This document shows, one piece after another, positions 1 to 7,435 of a stretch of DNA of 64,000 bases. The notes beneath the pieces are model-generated. The model did not search any database and was not told the DNA's origin. It was given only the letters and a program-made list of their open reading frames with translations. The stretch lies in assembly GCF_036227225.1 (NCBI RefSeq), contig NZ_CP109444.1, positions 8,909,501-8,973,500 of the forward strand, in the 5' to 3' direction. This stretch comes from Streptomyces sp. NBC_01478. Lineage in GTDB: Bacteria; Actinomycetota; Actinomycetes; Streptomycetales; Streptomycetaceae. How positions within the stretch are numbered: position 1 is the first letter of the stretch; each line of letters begins with the position of its first letter. The position numbers were made by a program, and so were the translations under genes.

Positions 1-20
1 ACCACGGACACCTCGTTCAT
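1..20 (-). CDS. 5' end of a divergent gene, truncated by the window edge
   Basis: An ATG on the minus strand at position 20 is preceded, six bases away, by a GGGGAG Shine-Dalgarno sequence. The visible codons read M-N-E-V-S-V before the window ends. TetR regulators often control a divergently transcribed transporter or enzyme, which would fit, but nothing in six residues identifies a family. The start is inferred from the ribosome binding site only. Confidence 0.4.
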
Positions 21-99
21 CGCCGACTCCCCTGTGTTCTCCGCGTGTTGGGCGCTCCACGCCGTGGTGCGCCGTCCCGCACACTAGGCGGGCGGCTCT

Positions 100-144
100 C
101 GTTATGCAAGCGAACTCTTATGATGAGAGCTGTTTGTGATAACG
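100..144. promoter_or_regulatory. Nested dyad, candidate TetR operator
   Basis: Two inverted repeats share one centre at position 122. The outer pair is CGTTAT (100-105) with ATAACG (139-144). The inner pair is CTCT (115-118) with AGAG (126-129). The dyad lies in the A/T-richer gap between the divergent partial gene and the TetR gene, where an autoregulatory operator is expected. Binding by the adjacent regulator is inferred. Confidence 0.4.
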
Positions 145-194
145 TGCGGAGGACGGTGGGCGACGACGAGCGAATACGGGGAAGTGACGCACCG

Positions 195-815
195 ATGGCG
201 ACAGCACAGACGGACACGGGCCGCAGCAATCAGAAGAAGCGCACCCGTACGGCGATCGTCGAGGCGGCCCGCGGACTGATCGGCGGCGGCAGCGAGGTGA
301 CGATGCCCGAGGTCGCCCGCGCGGCCCTGGTCTCCGAGGCCACCGCCTACCGCTACTTCCCTGACCTGCCTTCGCTGATCGGCGAGGCCCTGGCCGGTGT
401 CTGGCCCGACCCCGTCGACGCGCTCGCCCCGGTCGCCGACTCCCGCGATCCGGTCGAACGGGTCGCGTTCGCCTGCGAGTTCCTGCTCCGTGGCACCCTG
501 GCCCGGCAGGGCGGGGTGCGCGCGATGATGGCGGCGACCATCGTCCGCCCCGACGCGGCGAACATGCGCCCCGGCGTCCGCTTCGGGCTCATCGACCACG
601 CACTGTCCCCCCTGGCGGCCACCCTCGGAGTGACGGACCCGGACGCCTTCACCCAGCTCAAGCGGAGCCTCGCCGTGGTCGTCGCCGCGGACGCCCTGTT
701 CACCCTCACCGACCAGTGCGGCCTCACCCCCGACGAGGCGATCACCAGCGCCGTCCGCACGGCGACGACCCTGACGGAGGCGGCGGTGCGCGCGGCGGCG
801 GAGGGGGAGGGCTAG
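195..815 (+). CDS. TetR/AcrR-family transcriptional regulator
   Basis: A 206-residue DNA-binding repressor-type protein, a normal TetR length. An N-terminal helix-turn-helix lies at about residues 14-60: basic KKRTRTAIVEAARGLI, then MPEVARAALVSEATAYRYF, the recognition-helix signature. The rest is an all-helical ligand domain of unknown specificity. The ATG at 195 was chosen because it starts just before the HTH; the frame stays open back to 45, but that would add 50 residues unlike the family. The likely target is its own promoter and the divergent gene at the window edge. The ligand cannot be predicted. Confidence 0.88.
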   Translation: MATAQTDTGRSNQKKRTRTAIVEAARGLIGGGSEVTMPEVARAALVSEATAYRYFPDLPSLIGEALAGVWPDPVDALAPVADSRDPVERVAFACEFLLRGTLARQGGVRAMMAATIVRPDAANMRPGVRFGLIDHALSPLAATLGVTDPDAFTQLKRSLAVVVAADALFTLTDQCGLTPDEAITSAVRTATTLTEAAVRAAAEGEG

Positions 816-824
816 GGGCGCCCA

Positions 825-856
825 GTACCTCTCAACTGGTGGGTACCTCTCAACTG
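825..856. repeat. Tandem 18-bp duplication over a stop codon
   Basis: GTACCTCTCAACTG occurs at 825-838 and again at 843-856, an 18-bp period. The second copy contains the stop codon (TCA at 850-852) of the minus-strand gene that follows. It looks like a small slippage duplication at the 3' end of that gene, in the convergent gap after the TetR gene. Confidence 0.8.
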
Positions 857-3231
857 TCCTTTCTCGCTATGGCAGTCGGGTCGGCCACCAGCCAGTGGCC
901 GTCCGTGGTCCAGCCGAGCAGACGGCGGGCGCGGCCCCCGTCCGCCGAGCCGTCGGGGGCGAAGGCGCCGCCGTCCGCGACCAGGCGCAGCCCGGCCAGG
1001 GCGGGTGCCAGGCGGGCGGTGACATGGGCGGGGTGGCGGGCCGCCGCCGCGTCCAGGTCGTCGAGCACACGGCGCTGTTCGGCGGGCGGGCAGAGGGACA
1101 GGAAGAACACCGACTGCCGCCAGGCGTACGCCGCGTCCTTGACGGCGGGGTACGGCCACGGGTTGCGGTGCACCCGGGCCGTCAGCCGGCACACGGTGCC
1201 GAAAGCGCGGCGCGCCAGGTCGGCCCACCCCGGCCCGGGGGCGATGCCGACCCGGCGGACCAGCGTGGCCAGGTTGTGCGTGGTCAGGATCTGGCCCTGC
1301 TCGATCACCTTGCCGTCGGCCGCCACCCAGGGTCCGGCGGACGCGGACTCGGACGACCCCGCCGGTGCCGAGGACGCCACCGCGGCCCGCTCCGCGCACA
1401 GCCGCGCGAACCCCGGAGAGGTCCGGGGCCCGCCCGAGCGGCCCGCCGCCTTGCCCGCCGCTCCGCTCGCCTCGCGTGCCTCGGTGATCGCCAGCTCGCG
1501 GATCGCCGCGTAGTCGATGCCGTAGTACCGCTCGTACAGCGAACCACCGAGCAGCTCGCCCGCGATCCCGGCCGCCACCAGGAACTTGGGGCCGAACGCG
1601 TCCATGAAGATGTCCGCGGCCAGCTCCTCCACCAGCGGAGCGCCCAGGCCCGACTGGCGTGCGAGCACGCCGAGTTCGCGCACGAGCGGGTTGGGCAGGA
1701 TCGTGCCCGGGAACCCCCGCACGGCCAGCTCGCCCAACTGCCGTAGCAGCAGGGCCGCTTCGGCCGTGCCGTCGCCGCGCTGCGCGGCCACCGCCCGCAC
1801 CCAGGGCAGTTCCTCGATCCGGACCTGGTGCTCCAGGTTGAGCAGGAGCAGCGAACGGCGGTTGCGGAACGCGCGGTAGTTCGCGGCCATCAGCGTCCGC
1901 AGCGCCTTGTCCTCGTAGCTCCGCGCGGTGGTGACGGCGACCAACCGCGGTACCAGTGCGGCCAGTACCTCGGCCGACGGGACGACTGCCCGCTCCACCA
2001 GGGTGGCGACCGGTGCGCTCAGCGCGCCCTCGACCAGCCGCCTCAGGACAGGCGGGAGTTGGGCACCGGCGGGGACGCCGGTCTCCCGCTCCTCCGGTCC
2101 GGACACGGGGGCGAGCACGGGGGTGAGATCGGCGATGCCCGACTCCTGGGGCAGCACGGCGAGCCGGCGCAACGCCACCTGTGCGAGGGCGTGATGGGAG
2201 GGCAGAGCGGCCTGGACCCGCTGCGCGCCCCGCAGTTCGGTGTGCGCCGGCGATCCCGGCAGACCGCGCCGCCGCACCATCGACGCGACGGCGTTCCGCA
2301 GCAGCCCGAGCCGACGCGCGTCCAACTCCCGCCCGGCGACGGTCTCTTCCAGTGCGCCGCGCAGAATGCCCAGATTCCCCTTGGGACTGCGGTGCTTTCC
2401 GCAGTGGGTGTGCTCCTCGGCCAGCAGCCGGTACCGGTCCAACAGGGCGGCGCCGCGCTCCAACCAGGCCTCGTCGGGGGCGAGTTCGAGCACCCGGCCG
2501 TCCTCCCCGCCCGCCGTCCCCAGCCAGTGGACGAGCAACTCGTCCCCGAACGGCAGCCATACGGCGAGCGCCTCGCGCTCCGCCTCCACGGCCGCGTTCG
2601 GCCGCCGCCGGACCAGCCTGTCCACGGTGTCGGAGACGCTACGGCGGTGCAGCGCGTCGGTGACGTCCGACACCGGCCGGCCGGTTGACGGGCGCGGCAG
2701 GAACCGGAGGTGACCGGCGAACGGCTCCAGCTCCGCGACCAGGTCCAGCGCGGCGGCCGTCTCCCCGTGCCGCACCAGCCACGCCATGGTGAGCAGCGCG
2801 CACTCCTCGGGCACGGTCACCTCGTACCGCCCACTGTTCAACTGCCCCCACAGCCAGGTGAGTCCGGTGTCGGTGAGACAGTGGGCGAACAGCGCCCGCC
2901 GGTCCGCGGGCACGCCGAACTGCTCCGCGAGCCGCGTCTCGTACGACTGGAGCGGGCCGCCCGCGCCCGGGGTGCCCGTGGCGAAGCCGCCGCGCACCAC
3001 CTCGGGGGTGACCCAGGCCGGGAGCCCGGCGACCGGGGTGCGCGAACCGACCGTCAGCAGACCGCCGGCCATCCCGGCGAGCACCGCACGCCAGCGCTCC
3101 ACACGGCCCTCCGCGCGACGGCGGGTCTCGGTGTCCTCGTGGGTCAGGGCGGTCGTGAAGGCCTTGGCCAACTGGCCCCGGGCATAGCCGGGGGCCGCGG
3201 TGAGGTGCTGCTGCTCAGCGTCGTCGTCCAT
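850..3231 (-). CDS. Orphan 793-residue helical protein behind a tRNA-like leader
   Basis: I do not recognise this family. The 793 residues look mostly helical and soluble, with no signal peptide or clear membrane segment. Recognisable stretches are a leucine-rich patch RRSLLLLNLEHQVRIEELPW near the middle, the aromatic motif LYERYYGIDYAAIREL at about residue 570, and PWPYPAVKDAAYAWRQSVFF near the C-terminus. The start ATG at 3231 is only 4 nt after a complete tRNA-like cloverleaf, and no Shine-Dalgarno sequence lies in the 11 nt upstream, so translation must be unusual. Bacterial genes tied to tRNA mimics are known from RNA-repair and Ro/Y-RNA loci. A role in binding or sensing damaged RNA is therefore a reasonable guess, but no TROVE, RtcB or ligase motif is visible. 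Confidence 0.75.
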   Translation of the reverse strand: MDDDAEQQHLTAAPGYARGQLAKAFTTALTHEDTETRRRAEGRVERWRAVLAGMAGGLLTVGSRTPVAGLPAWVTPEVVRGGFATGTPGAGGPLQSYETRLAEQFGVPADRRALFAHCLTDTGLTWLWGQLNSGRYEVTVPEECALLTMAWLVRHGETAAALDLVAELEPFAGHLRFLPRPSTGRPVSDVTDALHRRSVSDTVDRLVRRRPNAAVEAEREALAVWLPFGDELLVHWLGTAGGEDGRVLELAPDEAWLERGAALLDRYRLLAEEHTHCGKHRSPKGNLGILRGALEETVAGRELDARRLGLLRNAVASMVRRRGLPGSPAHTELRGAQRVQAALPSHHALAQVALRRLAVLPQESGIADLTPVLAPVSGPEERETGVPAGAQLPPVLRRLVEGALSAPVATLVERAVVPSAEVLAALVPRLVAVTTARSYEDKALRTLMAANYRAFRNRRSLLLLNLEHQVRIEELPWVRAVAAQRGDGTAEAALLLRQLGELAVRGFPGTILPNPLVRELGVLARQSGLGAPLVEELAADIFMDAFGPKFLVAAGIAGELLGGSLYERYYGIDYAAIRELAITEAREASGAAGKAAGRSGGPRTSPGFARLCAERAAVASSAPAGSSESASAGPWVAADGKVIEQGQILTTHNLATLVRRVGIAPGPGWADLARRAFGTVCRLTARVHRNPWPYPAVKDAAYAWRQSVFFLSLCPPAEQRRVLDDLDAAAARHPAHVTARLAPALAGLRLVADGGAFAPDGSADGGRARRLLGWTTDGHWLVADPTAIARKDS

Positions 3232-3235
3232 AAGC

Positions 3236-3306
3236 CGGCGTGGCAGGTCCTGCCCCTGCGCCCTCCGGGAGAACAGCCCGGTGCTCTGCTGCTGAGCTAC
3301 ACGCCG
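3236..3306 (-). ncRNA. tRNA-like cloverleaf element in a 5' leader
   Basis: Read on the minus strand, these 71 nt fold into a full cloverleaf without a mismatch. The acceptor stem is 7 bp (CGGCGTG with CACGCCG), then U8-A9. The D stem is GCTC/GAGC with a 7-nt loop. The anticodon stem is CCGGG/CCCGG with loop CTGTTCT, which has U33 and would place GTT as anticodon. A 5-nt variable region follows, then the T stem GCAGG/CCTGC. It is not a normal tRNA: the T loop is GGCAGGA rather than TTCRANY, the D loop lacks the GG pair, and no CCA is encoded. The ATG of the 793-residue gene follows after 4 nt. It is probably a tRNA mimic acting as a processing site, a cis-regulator, or a Y-RNA-like partner of the protein. 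Confidence 0.75.
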
Positions 3307-3316
3307 ATGACCAGCG

Positions 3317-3346
3317 ACGCTAGACGCGGAACGGGCCGCCGTACAA
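3317..3346 (-). promoter_or_regulatory. Candidate sigma70-type promoter for the tRNA-like element
   Basis: On the minus strand, TTGTAC (3346-3341) and TAGCGT (3322-3317) are separated by 18 bp, close to a HrdB-type -35/-10 pair. The expected transcription start, about 7 nt downstream, falls near 3309. That is within a few bases of the first acceptor-stem nucleotide at 3306. Confidence 0.4.
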
Positions 3347-3369
3347 GGGGATTTCGGTCATGGTGCCGT

Positions 3370-4524
3370 CTATAGCACCTTCCGGTGGACCAGTGCCGAC
3401 AGCAGCAACGCGCCCGGCAGCAGCGGTACCCACACCGTCAGGACGCGGTAGCCGATAACGCTCGCCGTGGCCAGATCCATGGGGGCGCCGAACGCGACCA
3501 TCGTGAACACCGTCGCCGCGTCCACCGGACCGATCCCGCCGGGGGCGGGAACGGCACCGACGGCGGTGCTGGCGGCGAGGAACGCGAGCACGACCTGCGC
3601 CCAGGACAGCGGCAGGCCGAGCGAGGCGCCGACCGAGAAGATCACGGTGGCCTGGAGCACGGGAGCGGCGGCGGCGCCGCCCCACAGGGCGAGGATCCGG
3701 CTGGGCATGGTGTGCAACTGCCGTACGTCGGTCAGGGCGGTGCGGACACCGCGGAGCGCCGGGCGGCGCAGTCGGGGGACGGCGGTCAGCAGGACGGCAG
3801 CCGTGGCGAGAGCGGTCCCCAGACCGCCGAGGGCGAGGACCAACGACCAGCCGGCGGGAACCAGTTGGCCAAAACGCAGCATCTCGGGGAAGGCGACGAG
3901 GAAGACGATCAGGACGAGCGTCTTCGCGATCGGCCGGACGAGCGAGTACAGGGCGAGCGAGGCGGTGGCACGGGCGAGGGGGATGCCGCGGCCCTGGAGG
4001 AAGCGCAGCGTGACGGCGTGGGCGCCGATGCTGGCCGGCAGCGCGTGGTTGGCGGCGCCGGCGGCGAACTGGGAGGCGATGAGCAGACCGGTGGGCAGCC
4101 GTTCGGGCACGGCGCCCTGGCGGACCAGGGCGGCGGTGCCCCAGCCGAGGCAGGTGAAGAAGAACGCGGCGAGCAGCCACCAGGGGTCGGCGGAGGCGAG
4201 CCGGGCCGTGCCCTCGTACATGGCACGCCAGTCGACCGCCGCCCACACGGCGATCAGCAGCAGGGGCAGCAGCGCCAGCACCCTGGTGGCGAGGCGCGCG
4301 GCGGAGGGGAGGCGGAGGGAGACGGGGACGGGGACGGGGGTGAGGGTGGGGGTGGCTACGGGGACGGGGACGGGAGTGGGGCCGGTGGTGGAGACGGGGA
4401 GCGGCCCGGGGAGGTCTTCGAGCGGAAGCAGGGACACGTGGTGAAACGTTCCCGTCCGGTATGACGTCGTGGTGTCCGTAAGCGGAAGGGGCGCGGGCGG
4501 CTGGGCGACGCGGATGACGCGCAT
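3370..4524 (-). CDS. YbhN/AglD-type flippase-like membrane protein
   Basis: A 384-residue polytopic membrane protein of the lysylphosphatidylglycerol-synthase-TM (UPF0104, YbhN) superfamily. Supporting features are several hydrophobic helices, a conserved ASQFAAGAANHALPASIGAHAV segment and a C-terminal AVPAPGGIGPVDAATVFTM motif typical of the family. Members usually move or flip lipid-linked substrates. The N-terminal 60 or so residues are a proline-valine low-complexity arm encoded by G-rich DNA. I chose the ATG at 4524; the frame is open to a TTG at 4620, but that would add glycine-rich residues without family character. It ends just upstream of the tRNA-like locus on the same strand. Confidence 0.75.
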   Translation of the reverse strand: MRVIRVAQPPAPLPLTDTTTSYRTGTFHHVSLLPLEDLPGPLPVSTTGPTPVPVPVATPTLTPVPVPVSLRLPSAARLATRVLALLPLLLIAVWAAVDWRAMYEGTARLASADPWWLLAAFFFTCLGWGTAALVRQGAVPERLPTGLLIASQFAAGAANHALPASIGAHAVTLRFLQGRGIPLARATASLALYSLVRPIAKTLVLIVFLVAFPEMLRFGQLVPAGWSLVLALGGLGTALATAAVLLTAVPRLRRPALRGVRTALTDVRQLHTMPSRILALWGGAAAAPVLQATVIFSVGASLGLPLSWAQVVLAFLAASTAVGAVPAPGGIGPVDAATVFTMVAFGAPMDLATASVIGYRVLTVWVPLLPGALLLSALVHRKVL

Positions 4525-4605
4525 GGCCTGAAGGGCACGGGTGAACGCACCGGCCGTACCACCGGCACCACCCACACCATCGCCCACGCCACCACCCCAG
4601 ATCAT

Positions 4606-4620
4606 TGCCTGAATCAACAA
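4606..4620. promoter_or_regulatory. Candidate RpiR operator upstream of the NagZ-like gene
   Basis: The reverse complement reads TTGTTGATTCAGGCA and fits a 15-bp motif, roughly TGGTTGATTnAATCA, also seen in four other intergenic regions of this island. It lies about 50 bp before the plus-strand start at 4669. This is the weakest right half of the set. Confidence 0.35.
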
Positions 4621-4668
4621 TCCATCGGTTTGTTGACTTTAGGTTGAGCGAGCCATTTGAATTCCAGT

Positions 4669-6147
4669 ATGACCCACGCCGAGCGTACGTCCGCCGCCGT
4701 CACCGACCTGCCCGTCGACCTCGACGAGGCGGCCCACCGCTGTCTGGTCGCCGGGTTCGACGGCACGACGACCGTGCCGGACACGCTCAAGCGGCTCATC
4801 GACCGCGGCCTCGGCGGGGTCATCCTCTTCACCCGCAACGTGCGCGACGCCGAGCAGGTGCGCCGGCTCACCGACGAACTCCGCGCCGTCCGCCCCGACC
4901 TGGTCGTGGCCATCGACAACGAGGGCGGCGACATCGGCCACCTGGTGAACGCCGGTGCCCCGGACGTCCCCGGCTCCTACGCCCTCGGAGTCGCCGACGA
5001 CCCGGCCCTGACCGCCCGCTGCGCCGACGCGCTCGCCGGTCACCTCGCCACGCTCGGCATCACGGCCTCCTACGCACCCGTCGCCGACCTCCAGCACCAG
5101 CCGCGCAACCCGATCGTGCGGACCCGCTCCTTCGGCGCCGACCCAGATCTGGCCGCCCGCCACCTCCGCGCTTGGATCACCGCCACCGACACCCGAGGCA
5201 TCGCCTCCTGTGCCAAGCATTTCCCGGGCCACGGCGGCACAATCACCGACAGCCACCACGGCATCGCGATCGACCCGCGGCCCCACGACGAACTCCTGGT
5301 CGACCTCGCACCGTTCCGCGCCGCGATCGCCGCGGGCGTGCCCATGCTGATGAGCGCCCACGTCGTCTTCCCGGCCCTGGACGCCAACCGCCCCGCCACC
5401 CTCAGCCGCCGTATCCTCGGCGATCTGCTCCGCCTCGAACTCGGCTTCGACGGCGTCCTGGTGAGCGACGCGCTGGAGATGAAGGCGATCGCCGACGCGT
5501 ACGGCGAAGCGGCCGGCGCCAGGATCGCCCTCGCCGCCGGAGCGGACCAAGTGATCGTCGCCGTACCGGACTTGGAGGTCACCCTGGGCTGCCGGGACGC
5601 CGTGCTCGACGCGTTGCACTCGGGCGTGCTGGCCGAGGAGCGGGTGTGGGAGGCGGCCGACCGGGTACGGCGGCTCGCCGAGCGGTACGCGACCCCGCGC
5701 CGGACGGTCGCCGCCTGGGACGCGGACGCGGGACTGGAGGCGGCCCGCCGCGCCGTGCGCACCCGGACCCTGCCGCCGCCGCTGCACGGCGCCCATGTCG
5801 TCGACCTGTTCCCGGCCCCGCACCCCGCCCTGAACTGGGGCGGCGAGGACCTCCTCACCGAACTCCGCGCGATCGACCCCACGGCCACCGGCACCGCGCT
5901 CAACGCGGAACCGGCCGACCCCGCCGCCCTCGTCGACGGGATCCTCCGCACGGGCGCCCCGCTGGTCGTCGCCACCTCCGACGCCGGCCTGCACCCCTGG
6001 CAGGCCCGACTGCGCGACACCCTGGCCGCCCGGCGACCCGACGCCGTCCTGATCGACACCGGACTGCCCGAAGGCGGCGCCCTCTGCTCCTACGGGCGCG
6101 GGCGGGTCAACCTGCGGGCGGTCGCGGAGGTACTGGCGGGCGCGTGA
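4669..6147 (+). CDS. GH3 beta-N-acetylhexosaminidase, NagZ-like
   Basis: A 492-residue cytoplasmic glycoside hydrolase family 3 enzyme expected to release terminal N-acetylglucosamine from glycans or muropeptide fragments. The NagZ loop is present as KHFPGHGGTITDSHH (from K183), supplying the Asp-His dyad of this subgroup at D194-H196. The catalytic nucleophile is D267 in VSDALEM. The usual family position GHGD-T is GHGG-T here. A second, smaller alpha/beta-type domain follows from about residue 345. No signal peptide is visible. The ATG at 4669 was chosen over an upstream TTG at 4657. It is a single plus-strand gene opening the glycoside island, with a candidate RpiR operator upstream. Confidence 0.85.
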   Translation: MTHAERTSAAVTDLPVDLDEAAHRCLVAGFDGTTTVPDTLKRLIDRGLGGVILFTRNVRDAEQVRRLTDELRAVRPDLVVAIDNEGGDIGHLVNAGAPDVPGSYALGVADDPALTARCADALAGHLATLGITASYAPVADLQHQPRNPIVRTRSFGADPDLAARHLRAWITATDTRGIASCAKHFPGHGGTITDSHHGIAIDPRPHDELLVDLAPFRAAIAAGVPMLMSAHVVFPALDANRPATLSRRILGDLLRLELGFDGVLVSDALEMKAIADAYGEAAGARIALAAGADQVIVAVPDLEVTLGCRDAVLDALHSGVLAEERVWEAADRVRRLAERYATPRRTVAAWDADAGLEAARRAVRTRTLPPPLHGAHVVDLFPAPHPALNWGGEDLLTELRAIDPTATGTALNAEPADPAALVDGILRTGAPLVVATSDAGLHPWQARLRDTLAARRPDAVLIDTGLPEGGALCSYGRGRVNLRAVAEVLAGA

Positions 6148-6170
6148 GCGTCACGTCAGGTGGACGACCT

Positions 6171-7427
6171 TCATCGCATGCGTACGACTTCCTTGATGCC
6201 CCGCGCCGCCAAGTACCCCTCGTCCTCGGCCCGTTCGGCCAGCACCACCGCCGGGCGGACGCCCTCCGCGCGCAGCCGCATCCACTCCTCGAAGTACGCG
6301 CCACCCGGTCCGGACACCGAGCGGGTCGCCGGGGTGCAGTCCAACACCAGGGCCGTGTCGCGGAGTTGGACGGTGTGCGGCTCGGCGATCGCGGCGGCGA
6401 AGGCCTCGGCGATCGGCTTGGCGCGGCCCGCCGAGTCGAACAGGCCCAGCGTGTACTCGAGTTCGGGATAGTCGGCGAGCGAGCGGTCCACGTCGTGCGA
6501 GCACCACCAGGTCACCCCCCACAGCCCATCGCACTCTGCCGCGTTGCGCACGGTCGCCCGCGCGAACTCCGGGGCGTCGGCCGCCGGGATGTGCGGCTCG
6601 GGCGCGCCGGTCTCCTGGACCCAGACGGGCCGGGCCGGGTCGGTGGCGTACGCCTTCGCCAACTCCGTTCCGTACTCGGCGAGATGGAGAACCTGCGGCG
6701 AGCGCGGGCCGTACCGGCGGGCGCAGTCCCCGGAGAACACCCACGGGTGGACGGTGGTCAGATCGCCCTTGCGGGCCGAGGCCTCCGGGGTGAACGGATG
6801 GTCGTCGCCGTACCAGGCCGCGTCGTACGCGGAGTGCGTGACCAGACGGTCCGCCGGCAGATGCTCGCGGGCGGCGGCCAGCAGCGTGTCGAGATAGTGG
6901 TCCACCTCGGCCGGCGTCACCGGGTTGTGCTCCACCAAGTTGTTGAGCTCGTTGCCGAGTTGGAGGCCGATCAGGTTCGGGCGGTCGGCGAGGGCCGCGC
7001 CCAGCGTGCGCAGCAGCTCCGCCTGGGCGGTGATCGTCTCCGGGTCGGTGAACACATTGCGGTGGTGCCAACTGCGGGTCCACTCCGGGTAGAAGTCGAA
7101 GCTCGACAGATGGCCCTGGACCCCGTCCACGAGGACGTCGAGACCCGCCTCGCCCGCCAGATCGACCAGGTGCACCAACTGGTCCACGGCGGCTTTGCGG
7201 ATGAGCGTGCGGTTGGGCTGGAGCAGCGGCCAGAGGTGGAAGATCCGGACGTGGTCCAGGCCGAGCCCGGCTATCTGGGCCAGATCCTCGCGGGCGTGCG
7301 CCGGGTCGAAGTCGTGCCAGGAGTGGAACCAACCGCGGCGCGGCGTGTAGTTGACGCCGAAGCGGAGCGTAGGAATGGGATCCTCCCCAGGTCCGGTCTT
7401 GCTCTCCCTGAATGTATCAACCACCAT
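6171..7427 (-). CDS. GH5-like (clan A) glycoside hydrolase
   Basis: A 418-residue TIM-barrel hydrolase without signal peptide, probably acting on imported oligosaccharides. The acid/base glutamate is E160 in GLQLGNELNN and the nucleophile E272 in VWVQETGAPE, the pairing of retaining clan-A enzymes such as GH5. Aromatic subsite residues WHDFDP and FHLWPLLQPN fit a beta-mannosidase or beta-glucosidase pocket; the exact substrate cannot be told. The start is uncertain: the ATG at 7427 has no Shine-Dalgarno and lies 8 bp from the divergent kinase ATG. A strong GGGGAGG about 50 bp inside the frame sits before an in-frame ATT. Convergent with the NagZ-like gene. Confidence 0.8.
   Translation of the reverse strand: MVVDTFRESKTGPGEDPIPTLRFGVNYTPRRGWFHSWHDFDPAHAREDLAQIAGLGLDHVRIFHLWPLLQPNRTLIRKAAVDQLVHLVDLAGEAGLDVLVDGVQGHLSSFDFYPEWTRSWHHRNVFTDPETITAQAELLRTLGAALADRPNLIGLQLGNELNNLVEHNPVTPAEVDHYLDTLLAAAREHLPADRLVTHSAYDAAWYGDDHPFTPEASARKGDLTTVHPWVFSGDCARRYGPRSPQVLHLAEYGTELAKAYATDPARPVWVQETGAPEPHIPAADAPEFARATVRNAAECDGLWGVTWWCSHDVDRSLADYPELEYTLGLFDSAGRAKPIAEAFAAAIAEPHTVQLRDTALVLDCTPATRSVSGPGGAYFEEWMRLRAEGVRPAVVLAERAEDEGYLAARGIKEVVRMR
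7409..7423. promoter_or_regulatory. Candidate RpiR operator between GH5 and kinase genes
   Basis: The reverse complement reads TGGTTGATACATTCA, one of the best matches to the island-wide 15-bp motif. It overlaps the first codons of the minus-strand hydrolase as called and lies about 13 bp before the kinase ATG, so a bound repressor could block both divergent genes. Confidence 0.45.
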
Positions 7428-7435
7428 AGTCAGTA

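Noticed and set aside
3236..3306. Genuine tRNA-Asn (GTT anticodon)
   Set aside because: The T loop is GGCAGGA and the D loop has no GG, so the tertiary contacts of a translating tRNA cannot form; no CCA is encoded and the ATG of a gene follows at once.
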